Assembly (NCBI RefSeq): GCF_000344155.1
Contig: NZ_BAOQ01000012.1
Span: 1 to 64,000 of the forward strand
Source: Gordonia paraffinivorans NBRC 108238
GTDB lineage: Bacteria; Actinomycetota; Actinomycetes; Mycobacteriales; Mycobacteriaceae
DNA: 64,000 nt
Direction of reading: 5' to 3'
Part shown: positions 8,797 to 18,225 of the stretch, in pieces
How the letters are laid out: every line of letters starts with the position of its first letter
Numbering within the stretch: the first letter of the stretch is position 1
The notes under the pieces: generated by a model
Told to the model about the DNA's origin: nothing
The model's input: only the letters and a program-made list of their open reading frames with translations
The model's database searches: none
Program-made: the position numbers and the translations under genes

Positions 8797-10125
8797 GTGC
8801 TTTCCCCCCTCTTCGCGGCCATACGGACGCCGGACCTGAGGAAGAAGATCCTCTTCGTTCTCGGCATCATCATCCTGTATCGCCTCGGTGCGACCGTTCC
8901 GTCGCCCGGCGTGGACTACCAGGCCGTGCGGCAGTGTCTCGACGAGGTCTCTGCCGGTGAGTCGAGCTCCGTCTACTCGCTGATCAACCTGTTCTCCGGC
9001 GGCGCGCTGCTGCAGCTGTCGGTGTTCGCGATCGGCATCATGCCGTACATCACGGCGTCCATCATCGTCCAGCTGCTCACCGTGGTCATCCCCCGGTTCG
9101 AGCAGCTGCGCAAGGAAGGCCAGGCCGGCCAGGCCAAGATGACGCAGTACACGCGTTATCTCGCCGTGGCCCTGGCGCTCCTGCAGTCCACGGGCATCGT
9201 CGCCCTCGCCGACCGCGGCCAGCTCCTTCCCGCGTCGTGCTCGACCAGCGGCGAGGTCATCCACGACTCCAGCATCTTCGGTCTGGCGATCATCGTGCTC
9301 GTCATGACCGCCGGCGCCTCGCTCGTCATGTGGTTCGGCGAGCTCATCACCGAGCGCGGCATCGGCAACGGCATGTCGCTGCTGATCTTCGCCGGTATCG
9401 CCGCCCGCATCCCGGCCGAGGGTCGCACCATCCTCAACACCCGCGGCGGGCTCGTCTTCGCCCTCGTCTGCGTCGCCGCGCTGCTGATCGTCGCCGGCGT
9501 CGTCTTCATCGAGCAGGGCCAGCGTCGCATCCCGGTCCAGTACGCCAAGCGCATGGTCGGCCGCAAGATGTACGGCGGGTCGTCGACCTACCTGCCGCTG
9601 AAGGTCAACCAGGCCGGCGTCATCCCGGTGATCTTCGCGTCGTCGCTGCTCTATCTGCCCCAGTTGATCGTCGAGCTCACGCGTAACCCCGACGGCACGC
9701 AGTCGACGTGGCAGGACTACGTCACGAAGTACCTGACCGATCCCAGCAACGGGGTCTACATCGCGGTGTACTTCCTGATGATCATCTTCTTCACGTACTT
9801 CTACGTCGCGGTGACGTTCAATCCGGAGGAACGTGCCGACGAGATGAAGAAGTATGGTGGCTTCATCCCGGGCATCCGACCGGGCGCCCCGACCGCCGAA
9901 TACCTCGGGTACGTGCTGAGCCGCATCACTCTTCCCGGCTCGATCTACCTCGGTATCATCGCGGTACTGCCGAACCTGTTCCTCGAGATCGGTAACAGCA
10001 GCAACATCCAGAACCTGCCATTTGGGGGCACGGCCGTGCTGATCATGGTCGGCGTGGGTCTGGACACGATGAAACAGATCAACAGTCAGTTGATGCAACG
10101 CAAGTACGAAGGATTCCTGAAGTGA
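8797..10125 (+). CDS. secY: Preprotein translocase subunit SecY
   Basis: 442 aa with about ten membrane helices. This is the channel subunit of the Sec translocon, partner of SecE/SecG and of SecA (encoded at 44015). It starts [20 protein letters not shown] at a GTG, 5 bp after a perfect AGGAGG. It contains the conserved [20 protein letters not shown] segment near the C-terminus. The stop codon overlaps the adk start (GTGA), so secY-adk-map form one unit separate from rplO. Confidence 0.97.
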   Translation: MLSPLFAAIRTPDLRKKILFVLGIIILYRLGATVPSPGVDYQAVRQCLDEVSAGESSSVYSLINLFSGGALLQLSVFAIGIMPYITASIIVQLLTVVIPRFEQLRKEGQAGQAKMTQYTRYLAVALALLQSTGIVALADRGQLLPASCSTSGEVIHDSSIFGLAIIVLVMTAGASLVMWFGELITERGIGNGMSLLIFAGIAARIPAEGRTILNTRGGLVFALVCVAALLIVAGVVFIEQGQRRIPVQYAKRMVGRKMYGGSSTYLPLKVNQAGVIPVIFASSLLYLPQLIVELTRNPDGTQSTWQDYVTKYLTDPSNGVYIAVYFLMIIFFTYFYVAVTFNPEERADEMKKYGGFIPGIRPGAPTAEYLGYVLSRITLPGSIYLGIIAVLPNLFLEIGNSSNIQNLPFGGTAVLIMVGVGLDTMKQINSQLMQRKYEGFLK

Positions 10126-10670
10126 GACTAGTTATTCTCGGGCCCCCCGGAGCAGGCAAAGGCACCCAGGCGGAGCTGCTGAGCGAAGCACTCGGCATCC
10201 CGCACATCTCCACCGGTGACCTCTTCCGCGCCAACATCTCTCAGGGCACCCCGATCGGCATCGAGGCCAAGAAGTACCTCGACGCCGGCAACCTGGTCCC
10301 GTCTGAGATCACCGTCGACATGGTGCGTGCGCGTGTCGGCGAGCCCGACGCCGCCAAGGGCTTCATCCTCGACGGCTTCCCGCGCTCGACCGAGCAGGCC
10401 GATGCGCTGAACGACATCCTCGCGAACCTCGACGCCTCGCTCGACGCGGTGCTCTCGTTCGTCGTCGACACCGACGTCGTGGTCGAGCGCATGCTCGCCC
10501 GCGGTCGGGCCGACGACACCGAAGAGGTCATCCGCAACCGCATGGACGTCTACACCAAGGAGACCGCGCCTCTCCTCGAGTACTACGGCGACCAGGTCAA
10601 GACCATCGACGCGGTGGGCGACATCCAGGATGTCCACCAGCGCGTGCTGAGCGCCCTCGGCGCAGCCTGA
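10122..10670 (+). CDS. adk: Adenylate kinase
   Basis: 182 aa. It catalyses ATP + AMP to 2 ADP in the cytosol. The P-loop GPPGAGKGT is at residues 7-15, the AMP-binding [11 protein letters not shown] follows, and DGFPRS is conserved. The LID is the short actinobacterial type without a zinc-binding insert. The GTG start overlaps the secY stop by 4 bp, indicating coupling. map follows after 22 bp. Confidence 0.97.
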   Translation: MRLVILGPPGAGKGTQAELLSEALGIPHISTGDLFRANISQGTPIGIEAKKYLDAGNLVPSEITVDMVRARVGEPDAAKGFILDGFPRSTEQADALNDILANLDASLDAVLSFVVDTDVVVERMLARGRADDTEEVIRNRMDVYTKETAPLLEYYGDQVKTIDAVGDIQDVHQRVLSALGAA

Positions 10671-10692
10671 TCCCGAAGACCAGCGTCCGCCG

Positions 10693-11487
10693 ATGAGTTT
10701 TCGCAAGCGCAAGCGCGTCCCGTTCCGGTCCGCCGGTGAGCTGGACGCCATGGCCGCGGCGGGCGCGGTCGTGGGCAAGGCCCTCGTGGCCGTGCGCGAC
10801 GCGTCGAAGCCGGGTGTGAGCACACTCGAACTCGACGAGGTCGCCGAGACCGTGATCCGGGAAGCCGGGGCCGTGCCCTCGTTCAAGGGCTACCACGGCT
10901 TCCCGGGATCGATCTGCAGCTCCGTCAACGACGTGGTCGTCCACGGAATCCCCTCCGCCGACGTCGTTCTCGCCGAGGGTGACCTGGTGTCCATCGACTG
11001 CGGCGCCATTCTCGACGGCTGGCACGGCGACTCGGCCTGGACCTTCGGGGTCGGAGAGCTGTCGCGGCCCGACGCCGAGCTCTCCGAGGCCACGCGCCTG
11101 TCGATGGAGGCCGGCATCGCCGCCATGATCGAGGGCAACCGTCTCACCGACATCTCGCACGCCATCGAGCTCGGCACCCGCGCGGCGGAGAAGAAGTTCG
11201 ACCGTCACTTCGGCATCGTCGACGGCTACGGCGGCCACGGCATCGGCCGTGAGATGCACATGGATCCGTTCCTTCCCAACGAGGGCGCACCCGGCAAGGG
11301 GCCGTGGCTGGTGATCGGTTCGGTTCTCGCCATCGAGCCGATGCTGACCCTGGGCACCGAGGACACGACCGTCCTCGACGACGACTGGACCGTCGTCACC
11401 GACGACGGATCGCGCGCCGCCCACTGGGAACACACCGTCGCCGTCACCGCCGACGGCCCGCGAATCCTGACCCCGCGCCCGGAGTAG
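10693..11487 (+). CDS. map: Type I methionine aminopeptidase
   Basis: 264 aa. It removes the initiator methionine from nascent proteins. Two-metal site residues are visible: the Asp pair in [17 protein letters not shown], the His in GHGIGREMH, and the Glu residues in AIEPML and near HWEHTVAVT. It is the third gene of the secY-adk-map unit, an order conserved in most bacteria. No zinc-finger extension is present, so it corresponds to the short class (MapA of M. tuberculosis). Confidence 0.95.
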   Translation: MSFRKRKRVPFRSAGELDAMAAAGAVVGKALVAVRDASKPGVSTLELDEVAETVIREAGAVPSFKGYHGFPGSICSSVNDVVVHGIPSADVVLAEGDLVSIDCGAILDGWHGDSAWTFGVGELSRPDAELSEATRLSMEAGIAAMIEGNRLTDISHAIELGTRAAEKKFDRHFGIVDGYGGHGIGREMHMDPFLPNEGAPGKGPWLVIGSVLAIEPMLTLGTEDTTVLDDDWTVVTDDGSRAAHWEHTVAVTADGPRILTPRPE

Positions 11488-11616
11488 GCCCGGGGGCGCC
11501 CCGGTGAACCGGCCGGGCGCGGTCCCGCCTCGTCACATTCGTCTCCCGCACGGCGCTCTTCGCACCGATTGTCCGGCTCGGGCGGTGCAACGGCTCGGAT
11601 CGTCGTACCGTTGATC

Positions 11617-13695
11617 ATGCACTTCGACGTGTCGTGGTCCGCTGCTGCCCGGCGGTTGCCGTTCACCGCAGCACTCTTCGTCTCCCTGCTGGTCGTCGGT
11701 ATCGTCACCGGCTCCCTGTGGAGCCGCGCCAACGACAAATCCTGGTACCACGAGGTGGCGTTCGGCCTGCCGGCATTGCGCGAGGGCAAGTGGTGGACGC
11801 CGATCAGCTCGGCCTTCGTCGAACCCGGGCCGTGGCTGTACGCCATCTCGCTCATCGTCGTCCTCGTCGGAATGGGTTGGGCCGAATGGCAACTCGGCAC
11901 CGTGAAGGCGGTGCTCGTGGGTGTCGGCGGCCACCTGATCGCTTGTCTGCTCACCGCGGGCCTGCTCTGGCTGGCCTCCACCGAGCTGACCTCGTGGCGC
12001 TGGGCGGAAGAACTGTCCGAATCGCGCGCGACCGGGGTGGGAGCCCTGGTGGTGTCGGCGGTGGCGGTCGCCTCGGCGACCGTGCGCTCGCCCTGGCGAC
12101 TACGCGTCCGGCTTCTCCTGGGGGCGATCGTCGCGATCACCTTCCTCTTCCAGGGCACGCTCGCATCCGTCGAATACGTTCTGGCCACGGCGATCATGCT
12201 GGTGGTGGGGGAGCGATACTTCGCCACCAACGAGCACGGTTACACCCCGCGGACCCGGCGGGAGGTGCGCCTGCTCGGTTGCGCCGCGCTGCTGGTGATC
12301 GCGGCGGCGAACCTGATGGTGTTCCTGTTCCCGAGCAGCGGCCCGCTCGGCCCGACCGACTCCGACGATAACTCGGTTTTCACCATGCTCATCGGTCTGG
12401 TCATCAATGTGGCCATCGCCGACCAGCTCCGTCGCGGCAAGCGGTGGGCGTGGTGGGTCGCTGTCGTCTTCGGCGTACTCAACGTCGTGCTCACCGTGCT
12501 TGCGGTGGTCCTGGTGGCGTTCACCGACGTCAGCACCGAGGGCGCGGTCACGCTCGGCACGACGCTGTTGTGGGCGCTGCTCCTCGCGATCCTCATCCCG
12601 GGGCGGTTCGCGTTCGCGGTGCCGTGGCGGGTCCGCAAGGTCGGGACACTGGGTTCCGACCCCGCCACCGACCCGGCGGATCGGGTCAAGCAGCTGCTGC
12701 GAGCACACGGCGGCGGGACGATGTCGTGGATGACGACCTGGCCGGGCAACTCCTACCAGTTCACCGATCAGGGCACCTCGGTCGTCGCCTATCAGCATCA
12801 CGTGGGAACCCACCTGGCCCTCGCCGACCCGATCTGCGCACCCGAGCGCCTGCCCGCCGCGGTGGACGCGTTCATCGACCTTGCCGAATCCGCCGGGGCC
12901 ACACCGTGTCTGTTCTCCATCGGCACCGCGACCTCGCAGGTCCTCGTCGACCGTGGCTGGCGCAGCGTGCAGATCGCCGAGGACACGATCGTCGACCTGC
13001 CCGGCCTGGAGTTCAAGGGCAAGCCGTGGCAGCACGTGCGGTCGGCGCTGAACAAGGCCGGCAAACAGGACATCTCGATGCGGATGGTCACCCTCGCGGA
13101 CGAGTCCTTCGCGGTACGTACCCAGGTGCGCGCCATCTCCGAGGAGTGGGTGGGGGACAAGGGTCTTCCGGAGATGGGCTTCACCCTGGGAAGCGTCGAG
13201 GAGGCGATGGACCCGGAGGTGCGGGTCGCGCTGGCCGTCGACCCGGACGGCAATGTCCACGGCGTGCTGTCCTGGCTGCCGGTGTACGCGCCCGGCGGTG
13301 AGGTGGCGGGCTGGACGTTGGACATCATGCGTCGACGGACCGACGGATTCGGTCCCGTCGTCGAGTACCTCATCGCGTCGTCCGCGGTGGCGTTCAAAGA
13401 CGAAGGTGCGCAATTCATCTCGCTGTCGGGGGCGCCGCTGGCACGCACCGGGGACTTCGACCCCGAGCCGCTGGACAAACTGCTCGACGCGCTCGGCGCC
13501 GCACTGGAGCCGTATTACGGGTTCCGGTCGCTGCACACGTTCAAGAAGAAGTTCAACCCTCGTTATGAGCCGGTGTTCCTGGCCTTCCGCGACGAGTCGG
13601 ACCTGCCGCGGATCGGGCTGGCGATCTCACGCGCGTACCTGCCCGACGCCACCGCGGGCCAACTGCTCAAGCTCGCGGCGTCGGGCACGGAGTAG
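11617..13695 (+). CDS. MprF-like membrane protein with C-terminal DUF2156 domain
   Basis: A 692-aa protein. The N-terminal half (to about residue 340) has roughly eight membrane helices with a rhomboid-like WYHEVAFGLPALREGKWWTPISSAF start. The C-terminal half is a GNAT-like DUF2156 domain (from about residue 355), as found in lysyl-phosphatidylglycerol synthases, with PLARTGDFDPEPLDKLLDAL and FKKKFNPRYEPVFLAF near the end. That family transfers aminoacyl groups from tRNA to membrane lipid. Unlike mycobacterial LysX, no lysyl-tRNA synthetase domain is fused. The ATG at 11617 was preferred to the upstream in-frame TTG because the helix-rich conserved part begins there. Substrate and amino acid are unknown. 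Confidence 0.8.
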   Translation: MHFDVSWSAAARRLPFTAALFVSLLVVGIVTGSLWSRANDKSWYHEVAFGLPALREGKWWTPISSAFVEPGPWLYAISLIVVLVGMGWAEWQLGTVKAVLVGVGGHLIACLLTAGLLWLASTELTSWRWAEELSESRATGVGALVVSAVAVASATVRSPWRLRVRLLLGAIVAITFLFQGTLASVEYVLATAIMLVVGERYFATNEHGYTPRTRREVRLLGCAALLVIAAANLMVFLFPSSGPLGPTDSDDNSVFTMLIGLVINVAIADQLRRGKRWAWWVAVVFGVLNVVLTVLAVVLVAFTDVSTEGAVTLGTTLLWALLLAILIPGRFAFAVPWRVRKVGTLGSDPATDPADRVKQLLRAHGGGTMSWMTTWPGNSYQFTDQGTSVVAYQHHVGTHLALADPICAPERLPAAVDAFIDLAESAGATPCLFSIGTATSQVLVDRGWRSVQIAEDTIVDLPGLEFKGKPWQHVRSALNKAGKQDISMRMVTLADESFAVRTQVRAISEEWVGDKGLPEMGFTLGSVEEAMDPEVRVALAVDPDGNVHGVLSWLPVYAPGGEVAGWTLDIMRRRTDGFGPVVEYLIASSAVAFKDEGAQFISLSGAPLARTGDFDPEPLDKLLDALGAALEPYYGFRSLHTFKKKFNPRYEPVFLAFRDESDLPRIGLAISRAYLPDATAGQLLKLAASGTE

Positions 13696-13824
13696 GTCGC
13701 GCCGCCGAATGTGCTGGGCATCGGCCGCCGAATGCGCCGGGTGGAGTTGCGTCGGGCCCGATGGGCCGGCCGAACGGGCCGGGCCGGACGGTTCGGGACC
13801 GGGCGACCGGGACCGACAGGGGCC

Positions 13825-14667
13825 TCACCCGGCGGTGATCGGCATCCGGATGCGATCGGGCCTGCTGTAGACGACCATCGACTCTCCGCGGGAGAACCCG
13901 ATCAGCGTGATGCCGAGGTCTTCGGCGAGGTCGGCGGCCAGCGACGACGGCGCCGACACCGCGCTGAGCATCGGGATACCGGCCATCGCGGCCTTCTGCA
14001 CCAGCTCGAAGCTCGCTCGGCCGGACACCTGCAGCACTGTCCCGCGCAGGGGGAGGCGATCGGCGAGGGCCGCCCAGCCGACGACCTTGTCGACGGCGTT
14101 GTGCCGGCCGACGTCCTCGCGGATCACGAGCGGCGTGCCGTCGGCGGCGAAGAGGCCCGCGGCGTGCAGGCCGCCGGTCTTGTCGAAGACGTTCTGCTCG
14201 GCGCGGAGCCGGTCCGGGAGATCGAGCAGGGTGTCGACGTCGACCATCAGCGGATCGGTCTCCGGCTCGTAGATCGACGCCGTGTGGACCGAGTCGATCG
14301 AGTCTTTGCCGCAGACCCCGCATGCGCTGGTCGTGGCGTTCCGGCGGACGAGAGCCGGTTCCGGCGGCGGCACGTGGGCGGCCAGGGAGACGTCGACGAC
14401 GTTGTAGGTGTTGGCGCCGGTCGAATCGGTGCCGGCGCAGTAGCGGGCGGTCGTGTAGTCGGCGCCGCGGGTGATCACGCCCTCTGAGACCAGGTAGCCG
14501 GCGACCAGCTCGAAGTCGTTGCCGGGGGTGCGCATGGTGACCGCCAGTGGCTGCCCGCCGACCCGCATCTCCAGCGGCTCCTCGACGGCCAGGGTGTCGG
14601 CGCGCTGCGTGGTGTCCGCATCGCGGCGGATGCGGGTGACGCGGCGTCGAGCGGTGATTCGTCCCAC
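13825..14667 (-). CDS. fdhD: Formate dehydrogenase accessory sulfurtransferase FdhD
   Basis: 280 aa. FdhD passes sulfur from the cysteine desulfurase IscS to the molybdenum cofactor before it enters formate dehydrogenase. The sulfur-carrying CGVCGK motif lies in the middle, and the GLHAAGLF and REDVGRHNAVDKVVG blocks are diagnostic. The start is a GTG at 14667 behind an AAGGTCATCTGAC stretch. Longer readings upstream run into dtd. No formate dehydrogenase gene is in the window. The gene is convergent with the DUF2156 gene. Confidence 0.93.
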   Translation of the reverse strand: MGRITARRRVTRIRRDADTTQRADTLAVEEPLEMRVGGQPLAVTMRTPGNDFELVAGYLVSEGVITRGADYTTARYCAGTDSTGANTYNVVDVSLAAHVPPPEPALVRRNATTSACGVCGKDSIDSVHTASIYEPETDPLMVDVDTLLDLPDRLRAEQNVFDKTGGLHAAGLFAADGTPLVIREDVGRHNAVDKVVGWAALADRLPLRGTVLQVSGRASFELVQKAAMAGIPMLSAVSAPSSLAADLAEDLGITLIGFSRGESMVVYSRPDRIRMPITAG

Positions 14668-14717
14668 GTCAGATGACCTTAGTCGTCGGTCCGTCTGCGG
14701 TCGTGATGAGAAAGTCC

Positions 14718-15167
14718 TCAGACGTCGAGGATCAAGGTCACCGGACCGTCGTTGACGAGCTCCACGTGCATGTGCGCGCCGAAGCGTCCGGTCGCCACGG
14801 TGGCCCCGGACGCGCGCAACGAGTCGACGACCGCTGCGACGAGCGGTTCGGCGACGGGCCCGGGCGCCGCGGCGTTCCAGGACGGCCGGCGGCCCTTGGC
14901 GGTGTTCGCGTACAGGGTGAACTGGCTGATGACGAGGATCGGTGCGTCGATGTCGGATGCGGCCCGCTCCGGTCCGCCGTCTCCGTCCAAGATCCGCAGG
15001 CGCCAGATCTTGTCGGCGAGTTTCGCCGCGTGTTCGGAGGTGTCGTCGTGGGTGACCCCGACGAGAGCGACGATCCCCTTTCCTCCGTCGCGGATGTCGA
15101 GTTCGCCGACGACCTCGCCGTCGACGGTCACGCGGGCTTGGCTGACTCGCTGGATGACGGCTCGCAC
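14718..15167 (-). CDS. dtd: D-aminoacyl-tRNA deacylase
   Basis: 149 aa, the normal size. It hydrolyses D-aminoacyl-tRNAs (and Gly-tRNA-Ala) to keep D-residues out of translation. The two active-site motifs are visible: [17 protein letters not shown] and the cross-subunit NDGPVT near the C-terminus. The start is a GTG ([11 protein letters not shown]), matching the universal MRAVIQRV start. Its first 40 bp overlap the end of a small upstream gene in another frame. fdhD follows downstream after 50 bp. Confidence 0.95.
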   Translation of the reverse strand: MRAVIQRVSQARVTVDGEVVGELDIRDGGKGIVALVGVTHDDTSEHAAKLADKIWRLRILDGDGGPERAASDIDAPILVISQFTLYANTAKGRRPSWNAAAPGPVAEPLVAAVVDSLRASGATVATGRFGAHMHVELVNDGPVTLILDV

Positions 15168-15361
15168 CGATCCAGGATGCCAGGACGTTCGACTCGAACC
15201 GCCGACAGGTCGATCCGTGGCTCGGCCATCGGCAGATGTCCGGCATCGAGGCCGAGGACACCGGTACGGAGGAGATGATCGGCGTGGTGTTCGCACGCTG
15301 TCACCGACACGCCGCCAACCGAACGGTTACGCGCGTGCTGGTGGTACTCCGTAGGCGACAA
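15128..15361 (-). CDS. Small hypothetical protein overlapping dtd (77 aa)
   Basis: A 77-aa frame starting at an ATG at 15361 ([20 protein letters not shown]). It contains an [15 protein letters not shown] stretch with Cys and His residues that could bind metal. Codon third positions are GC-rich throughout, consistent with coding. It overlaps dtd by 40 bp in a different frame, which suggests translational coupling upstream of it. I do not recognise a family with certainty. The alternative is a chance frame in the dtd promoter region. Confidence 0.45.
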   Translation of the reverse strand: MSPTEYHQHARNRSVGGVSVTACEHHADHLLRTGVLGLDAGHLPMAEPRIDLSAVRVERPGILDRCEPSSSESAKPA

Positions 15362-15400
15362 CGGGTTTCGGTCTTGTGATTCGTCCGGGGGAACTGCGCG

Positions 15401-15904
15401 TCACTTGATGTCGATGTCACCGTCGAAGTCGAAGGGCGTTGCGGCCGGGGCGCAGCCGGAGAACGAGCCGGTCGGTGCCGGTCCGTTCACGCCGACCTTG
15501 TCCTGCGTGCCCTTTCGGACGGTGATCTGTATGGCCAGTGCGTTCTTCAGGGCCGCGGGCACGAGGTCGGGGGTGGTCGCAGCGATCGGGTACACCAGGG
15601 ACGCGACGTCTTTGCCTGCGTGGATGCAGGTGATCGGGCCCTTCACCGTGAAGGGCAGGGGGTAATCGTCGTCGCCTGCCAGAAGCGTGGCCTCGTAGGT
15701 GCCGGTGGTCTTGCCGTTCTCGTCGGTGGTGCCCTCGGCCTTGATCGCGAGGAGTTCGAGATCCGGGGCGATCTCGAGTTCGCCCTCGATGCTCAGTGAC
15801 CTGGGCTCTGCCGCGTCGGCAGGCGCGGAGACACCCAGACCTGCGAATGCGGCCGCAGCCGCGAGTCCGATTGCCGTCAATGCGCGTGCACGGGTACCTG
15901 ACAT
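15401..15904 (-). CDS. Secreted protein of unknown function
   Basis: 167 aa. A typical Sec signal peptide (RARALTAIGLAAAAAFAGLG) ends with an Ala-rich APADAAEP cleavage region near residue 30. The mature part is beta-rich and acidic, with two cysteines (ITCIHAG and SGCAPA) that probably form a disulfide. The ATG at 15904 has a good AAGGAG site 6 bp upstream. It lies alone, with about 200 bp of leader. No enzymatic motif is visible. Confidence 0.75.
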   Translation of the reverse strand: MSGTRARALTAIGLAAAAAFAGLGVSAPADAAEPRSLSIEGELEIAPDLELLAIKAEGTTDENGKTTGTYEATLLAGDDDYPLPFTVKGPITCIHAGKDVASLVYPIAATTPDLVPAALKNALAIQITVRKGTQDKVGVNGPAPTGSFSGCAPAATPFDFDGDIDIK

Positions 15905-16106
15905 GACAACTCCTTCGATCGTTTCCCTGTCCACTCATCACCCCGCGGGACCACGGTGAAACCGGAATGCGGCGTCGATGAGGAGTTGTCACCCAGTCGT
16001 TGTCGGTCTGTGGCGTAGCGGCTTCGCGTACCCGGCAAGCCGGACGGCCCCCGGAACATCGTCTGCTGGATGGTCGCTCTCGGCCTTCGACGGCCCGTTC
16101 GACGCC

Positions 16107-16856
16107 TCAGTCGAGTGCGAAGGTGACGGTCACGGTGAACGTCAGTTCCTGCTCGCCGGGTTCGAGGGGGACCGGCGCCGCGGCGACGCCGCGATCGTAG
16201 GCGCCGGGGGAGGCGGGCTGCTCCTGGCCGCTGGTCGTCTCCTTGATGGTCAGCACCTTGCCCAGGGAGTCGCCGGCGAGCGAGGCGTACTGCGAGGCGC
16301 TGCTCCGGGCATCGTCGAAGGCCTCCTCTCGGGCCTGGTCTAGCAGCTCGGAGTTGTCGTCGATGGCAAACGACACGTTGCTGATGCGGGTGGCGTCCCC
16401 GCCGGCGGTGGCTGCCGCCGCCAGGACCTGCGAGGCCTTGGAGATGTCGCGGATGGTGATGCGCACGGAGTTGGTGGCGACGTAGCCGCTGATCTGACTG
16501 CTTCCGCCCGGGGCGGGGCTGGAGTGCTGCGGGCTCACCGATACCTGTCGGGTGGCGATGTCCTTGCGCTCCACGCCCGCGGCGACGACCGCGTCGGTGA
16601 CGGCCGTGACCTTGGCGCTCGTCTCGTTCAGGGCGGTGGTCACGTCGCGCGCTGTGGACTCCACGCCGATGTCGGCGCGCAGTGTGTCGGGGACGCCGCT
16701 GACCTGGCCGGTGCCGACCACGGTGACCGACCGCTGCTCGTCGACCGGTTCGTCGCTGCCGCACGCGGAGAGCACGAGGGCGATCGCGGAGAGGGCGGCG
16801 ACGAGCCCGAGGCGCCGTCGCGCCGGGCGCGGGCGAACGTCGGCGCGCGTGCTCAT
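16107..16856 (-). CDS. SIMPL (DUF541) domain lipoprotein
   Basis: 249 aa. A lipoprotein signal with LSAC at residues 29-32 predicts lipidation at Cys32 and anchoring outside the membrane. The rest is a SIMPL/DUF541 domain, opening with VTVVGTGQVSGVPDTLRADIGVE and ending in a beta strand FTVTVTFALD. SIMPL proteins are periplasmic or cell-wall proteins of poorly defined role; one eukaryotic relative signals in immunity. Its ATG overlaps the TGA of the upstream holin-family gene, so the two are translationally coupled. Confidence 0.85.
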   Translation of the reverse strand: MSTRADVRPRPARRRLGLVAALSAIALVLSACGSDEPVDEQRSVTVVGTGQVSGVPDTLRADIGVESTARDVTTALNETSAKVTAVTDAVVAAGVERKDIATRQVSVSPQHSSPAPGGSSQISGYVATNSVRITIRDISKASQVLAAAATAGGDATRISNVSFAIDDNSELLDQAREEAFDDARSSASQYASLAGDSLGKVLTIKETTSGQEQPASPGAYDRGVAAAPVPLEPGEQELTFTVTVTFALD

Positions 16857-17245
16857 CGGTCCGTCGGTTCGCGCATCACGAGCGCCAGCAGCCAGCTGAC
16901 GACCGACACGACGATCGCGCCGAAGATCGCCGACCACCAGAAGCTCTCGACCTCCAGGCCCCAGTGGGTGGTGTTGCGGGTGATCCACGCGGTGAGCTCC
17001 AGCATCAGCGCGTTGATGACGATGTGCACCAGGCCCAGCGTGAGGATGTAGAAAGGGATGGAGATGAACTGGACGATGGGCTTCACGAAGGCGTTCACCA
17101 GGCCGAAGACCACCGCGACCACCAGCGCGATCCCGATCTTCTCGGCGGTGTTGGAGCCGCCGACGAAGTCGATCCCGGGGACGATCAGCGTTGCCACCCA
17201 CAACGCCACCGCGGCACTCGCGGTGCGGACCAGAAATGCCACCAT
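16853..17245 (-). CDS. Phage-holin-family membrane protein (Phage_holin_4_2 type)
   Basis: 130 aa with four predicted membrane helices. The motif FGLVNAFVKPIVQFISIPFYILTLGL and the following LVHIVINALML match the phage holin 4_2 family (YvlD-like), which is chromosomal in many bacteria and not evidence for a prophage. Function is unknown; relatives are stress-induced in some firmicutes. The ATG at 17245 gives the family's normal length. It is the first gene of a two-gene unit with the SIMPL lipoprotein. Confidence 0.85.
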   Translation of the reverse strand: MVAFLVRTASAAVALWVATLIVPGIDFVGGSNTAEKIGIALVVAVVFGLVNAFVKPIVQFISIPFYILTLGLVHIVINALMLELTAWITRNTTHWGLEVESFWWSAIFGAIVVSVVSWLLALVMREPTDR

Positions 17246-17366
17246 GTGACCAGTCTGCCAGCGCGGGCGAGCCCTGAGAGTGTTTGCCGCGGACAACGGC
17301 CCGGGATTCGCGGCCTCGGACCACGACGCCCGCGGGGGTGTGTGAAGGGCTCCGAGCTGCAGGGAT

Positions 17367-17395
17367 TTGGCCTGGCCTGCGGGTTCGCGTAACAT
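17367..17395 (+). promoter_or_regulatory. Candidate sigma70-type promoter for the infA operon
   Basis: TTGGCC (17367-17372) and TAACAT (17390-17395) are spaced by 17 bp. It lies about 180 bp before infA, in the gap divergent from the holin-family gene. Confidence 0.6.
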
Positions 17396-17577
17396 AGATC
17401 GTCGGTGCGCATCGCGTGCGGGTTTCGGCGTGTCGCCACGCAGGTCCCTAACGCACGCACCGTGTGCCGGTCCTCGCCGGACCGGTGCACACACGATAAC
17501 GGACAAACACGGATTCAACCGGGTCAATGCCGCCACACCAACCGGGTGTCGCGGACACGACCAGGATCGCGGAGGAC

Positions 17578-17799
17578 ATGGCGAAGAAAGACGGGGCCAT
17601 CGAGGTCGAGGGTCGAGTGATCGAACCCCTGCCCAATGCGATGTTTCGCATTGAGCTGGAGAACGGACACAAGGTTCTCGCCCACATCAGCGGCAAGATG
17701 CGGCAGCACTACATCCGCATCCTGCCCGAGGACCGGGTCGTCGTGGAACTCTCGCCCTACGACCTCGGTCGTGGGCGGATCGTGTACCGCTACAAGTGA
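17578..17799 (+). CDS. infA: Translation initiation factor IF-1
   Basis: 73 aa, exactly the usual length. It starts [20 protein letters not shown] and folds as a single S1/OB domain that blocks the ribosomal A site during initiation. The ATG at 17578 follows GGAGG by 2-3 bp. An in-frame ATG 51 bp upstream was rejected because IF-1 is highly conserved from MAKKDG. It begins the alpha-type operon infA-rpmJ-rpsM-rpsK-rpsD-rpoA-rplQ. Confidence 0.98.
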   Translation: MAKKDGAIEVEGRVIEPLPNAMFRIELENGHKVLAHISGKMRQHYIRILPEDRVVVELSPYDLGRGRIVYRYK

Positions 17800-17913
17800 G
17801 ACTTTCCCGGCCTTGCCGGGACAAGACTTCCCGGACGTCCGTCTGGGAGGAGAACGACACCCACGTGCCGTGTACAGGCGTGCGCGAGGGCGAGCCGATC
17901 AGGAGATGTTGAC

Positions 17914-18027
17914 GTGAAGGTTCAGCCGAGCGTCAAGCCGATCTGCGAGAAGTGCAAGGTGATCCGCCGCAACGGCCGGGTCATGGTGATCTGCGAGAAC
18001 CTGCGTCACAAGCAGCGTCAGGGCTGA
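17914..18027 (+). CDS. rpmJ: 50S ribosomal protein L36
   Basis: 37 aa, starting at a GTG (VKVQPSVKP) 7 bp after AGGAG. It keeps the zinc-ribbon residues CEKC, a third Cys and the following His, so it is the zinc-binding (C+) form. L36 binds 23S rRNA in the 50S core. It lies between infA (114 bp upstream, with a small CCCGGC/GCCGGG hairpin at 17806-17820) and rpsM. Confidence 0.95.
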   Translation: MKVQPSVKPICEKCKVIRRNGRVMVICENLRHKQRQG

Positions 18028-18059
18028 TCACGCACCCATCCGGGTCGCTTGAATCACAG

Positions 18060-18072
18060 ACAACTGAATAGT
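18060..18072 (+). promoter_or_regulatory. Leader motif shared by the rpsM and rpsH operons
   Basis: ACAACTGAATAGT, identical to 5766-5778, begins 33 bp after the rpmJ stop codon and lies about 155 bp before rpsM. The rpmJ-rpsM gap is long (198 bp) for an operon, so it may contain an RNA control element or an extra promoter. Confidence 0.45.
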
Positions 18073-18225
18073 TGGAGAAGACCTCCCAGCACCAGCGGTG
18101 ACAGACGCGTCGCCGCCTACCTCCGGATCAGAGGCCGGAGCCCGCGAGGTGCGGACACACGGTTCGCACGCAACTCGGGGGACGGACTGGGAGCAGACCT
18201 CTGAGAACCGAAAAGGAAACGCCAC

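Noticed and set aside
16853-17245. Holin-family protein as sign of a prophage
   Set aside because: The YvlD-like holin 4_2 family is chromosomal in many bacteria, and no other phage gene is nearby.
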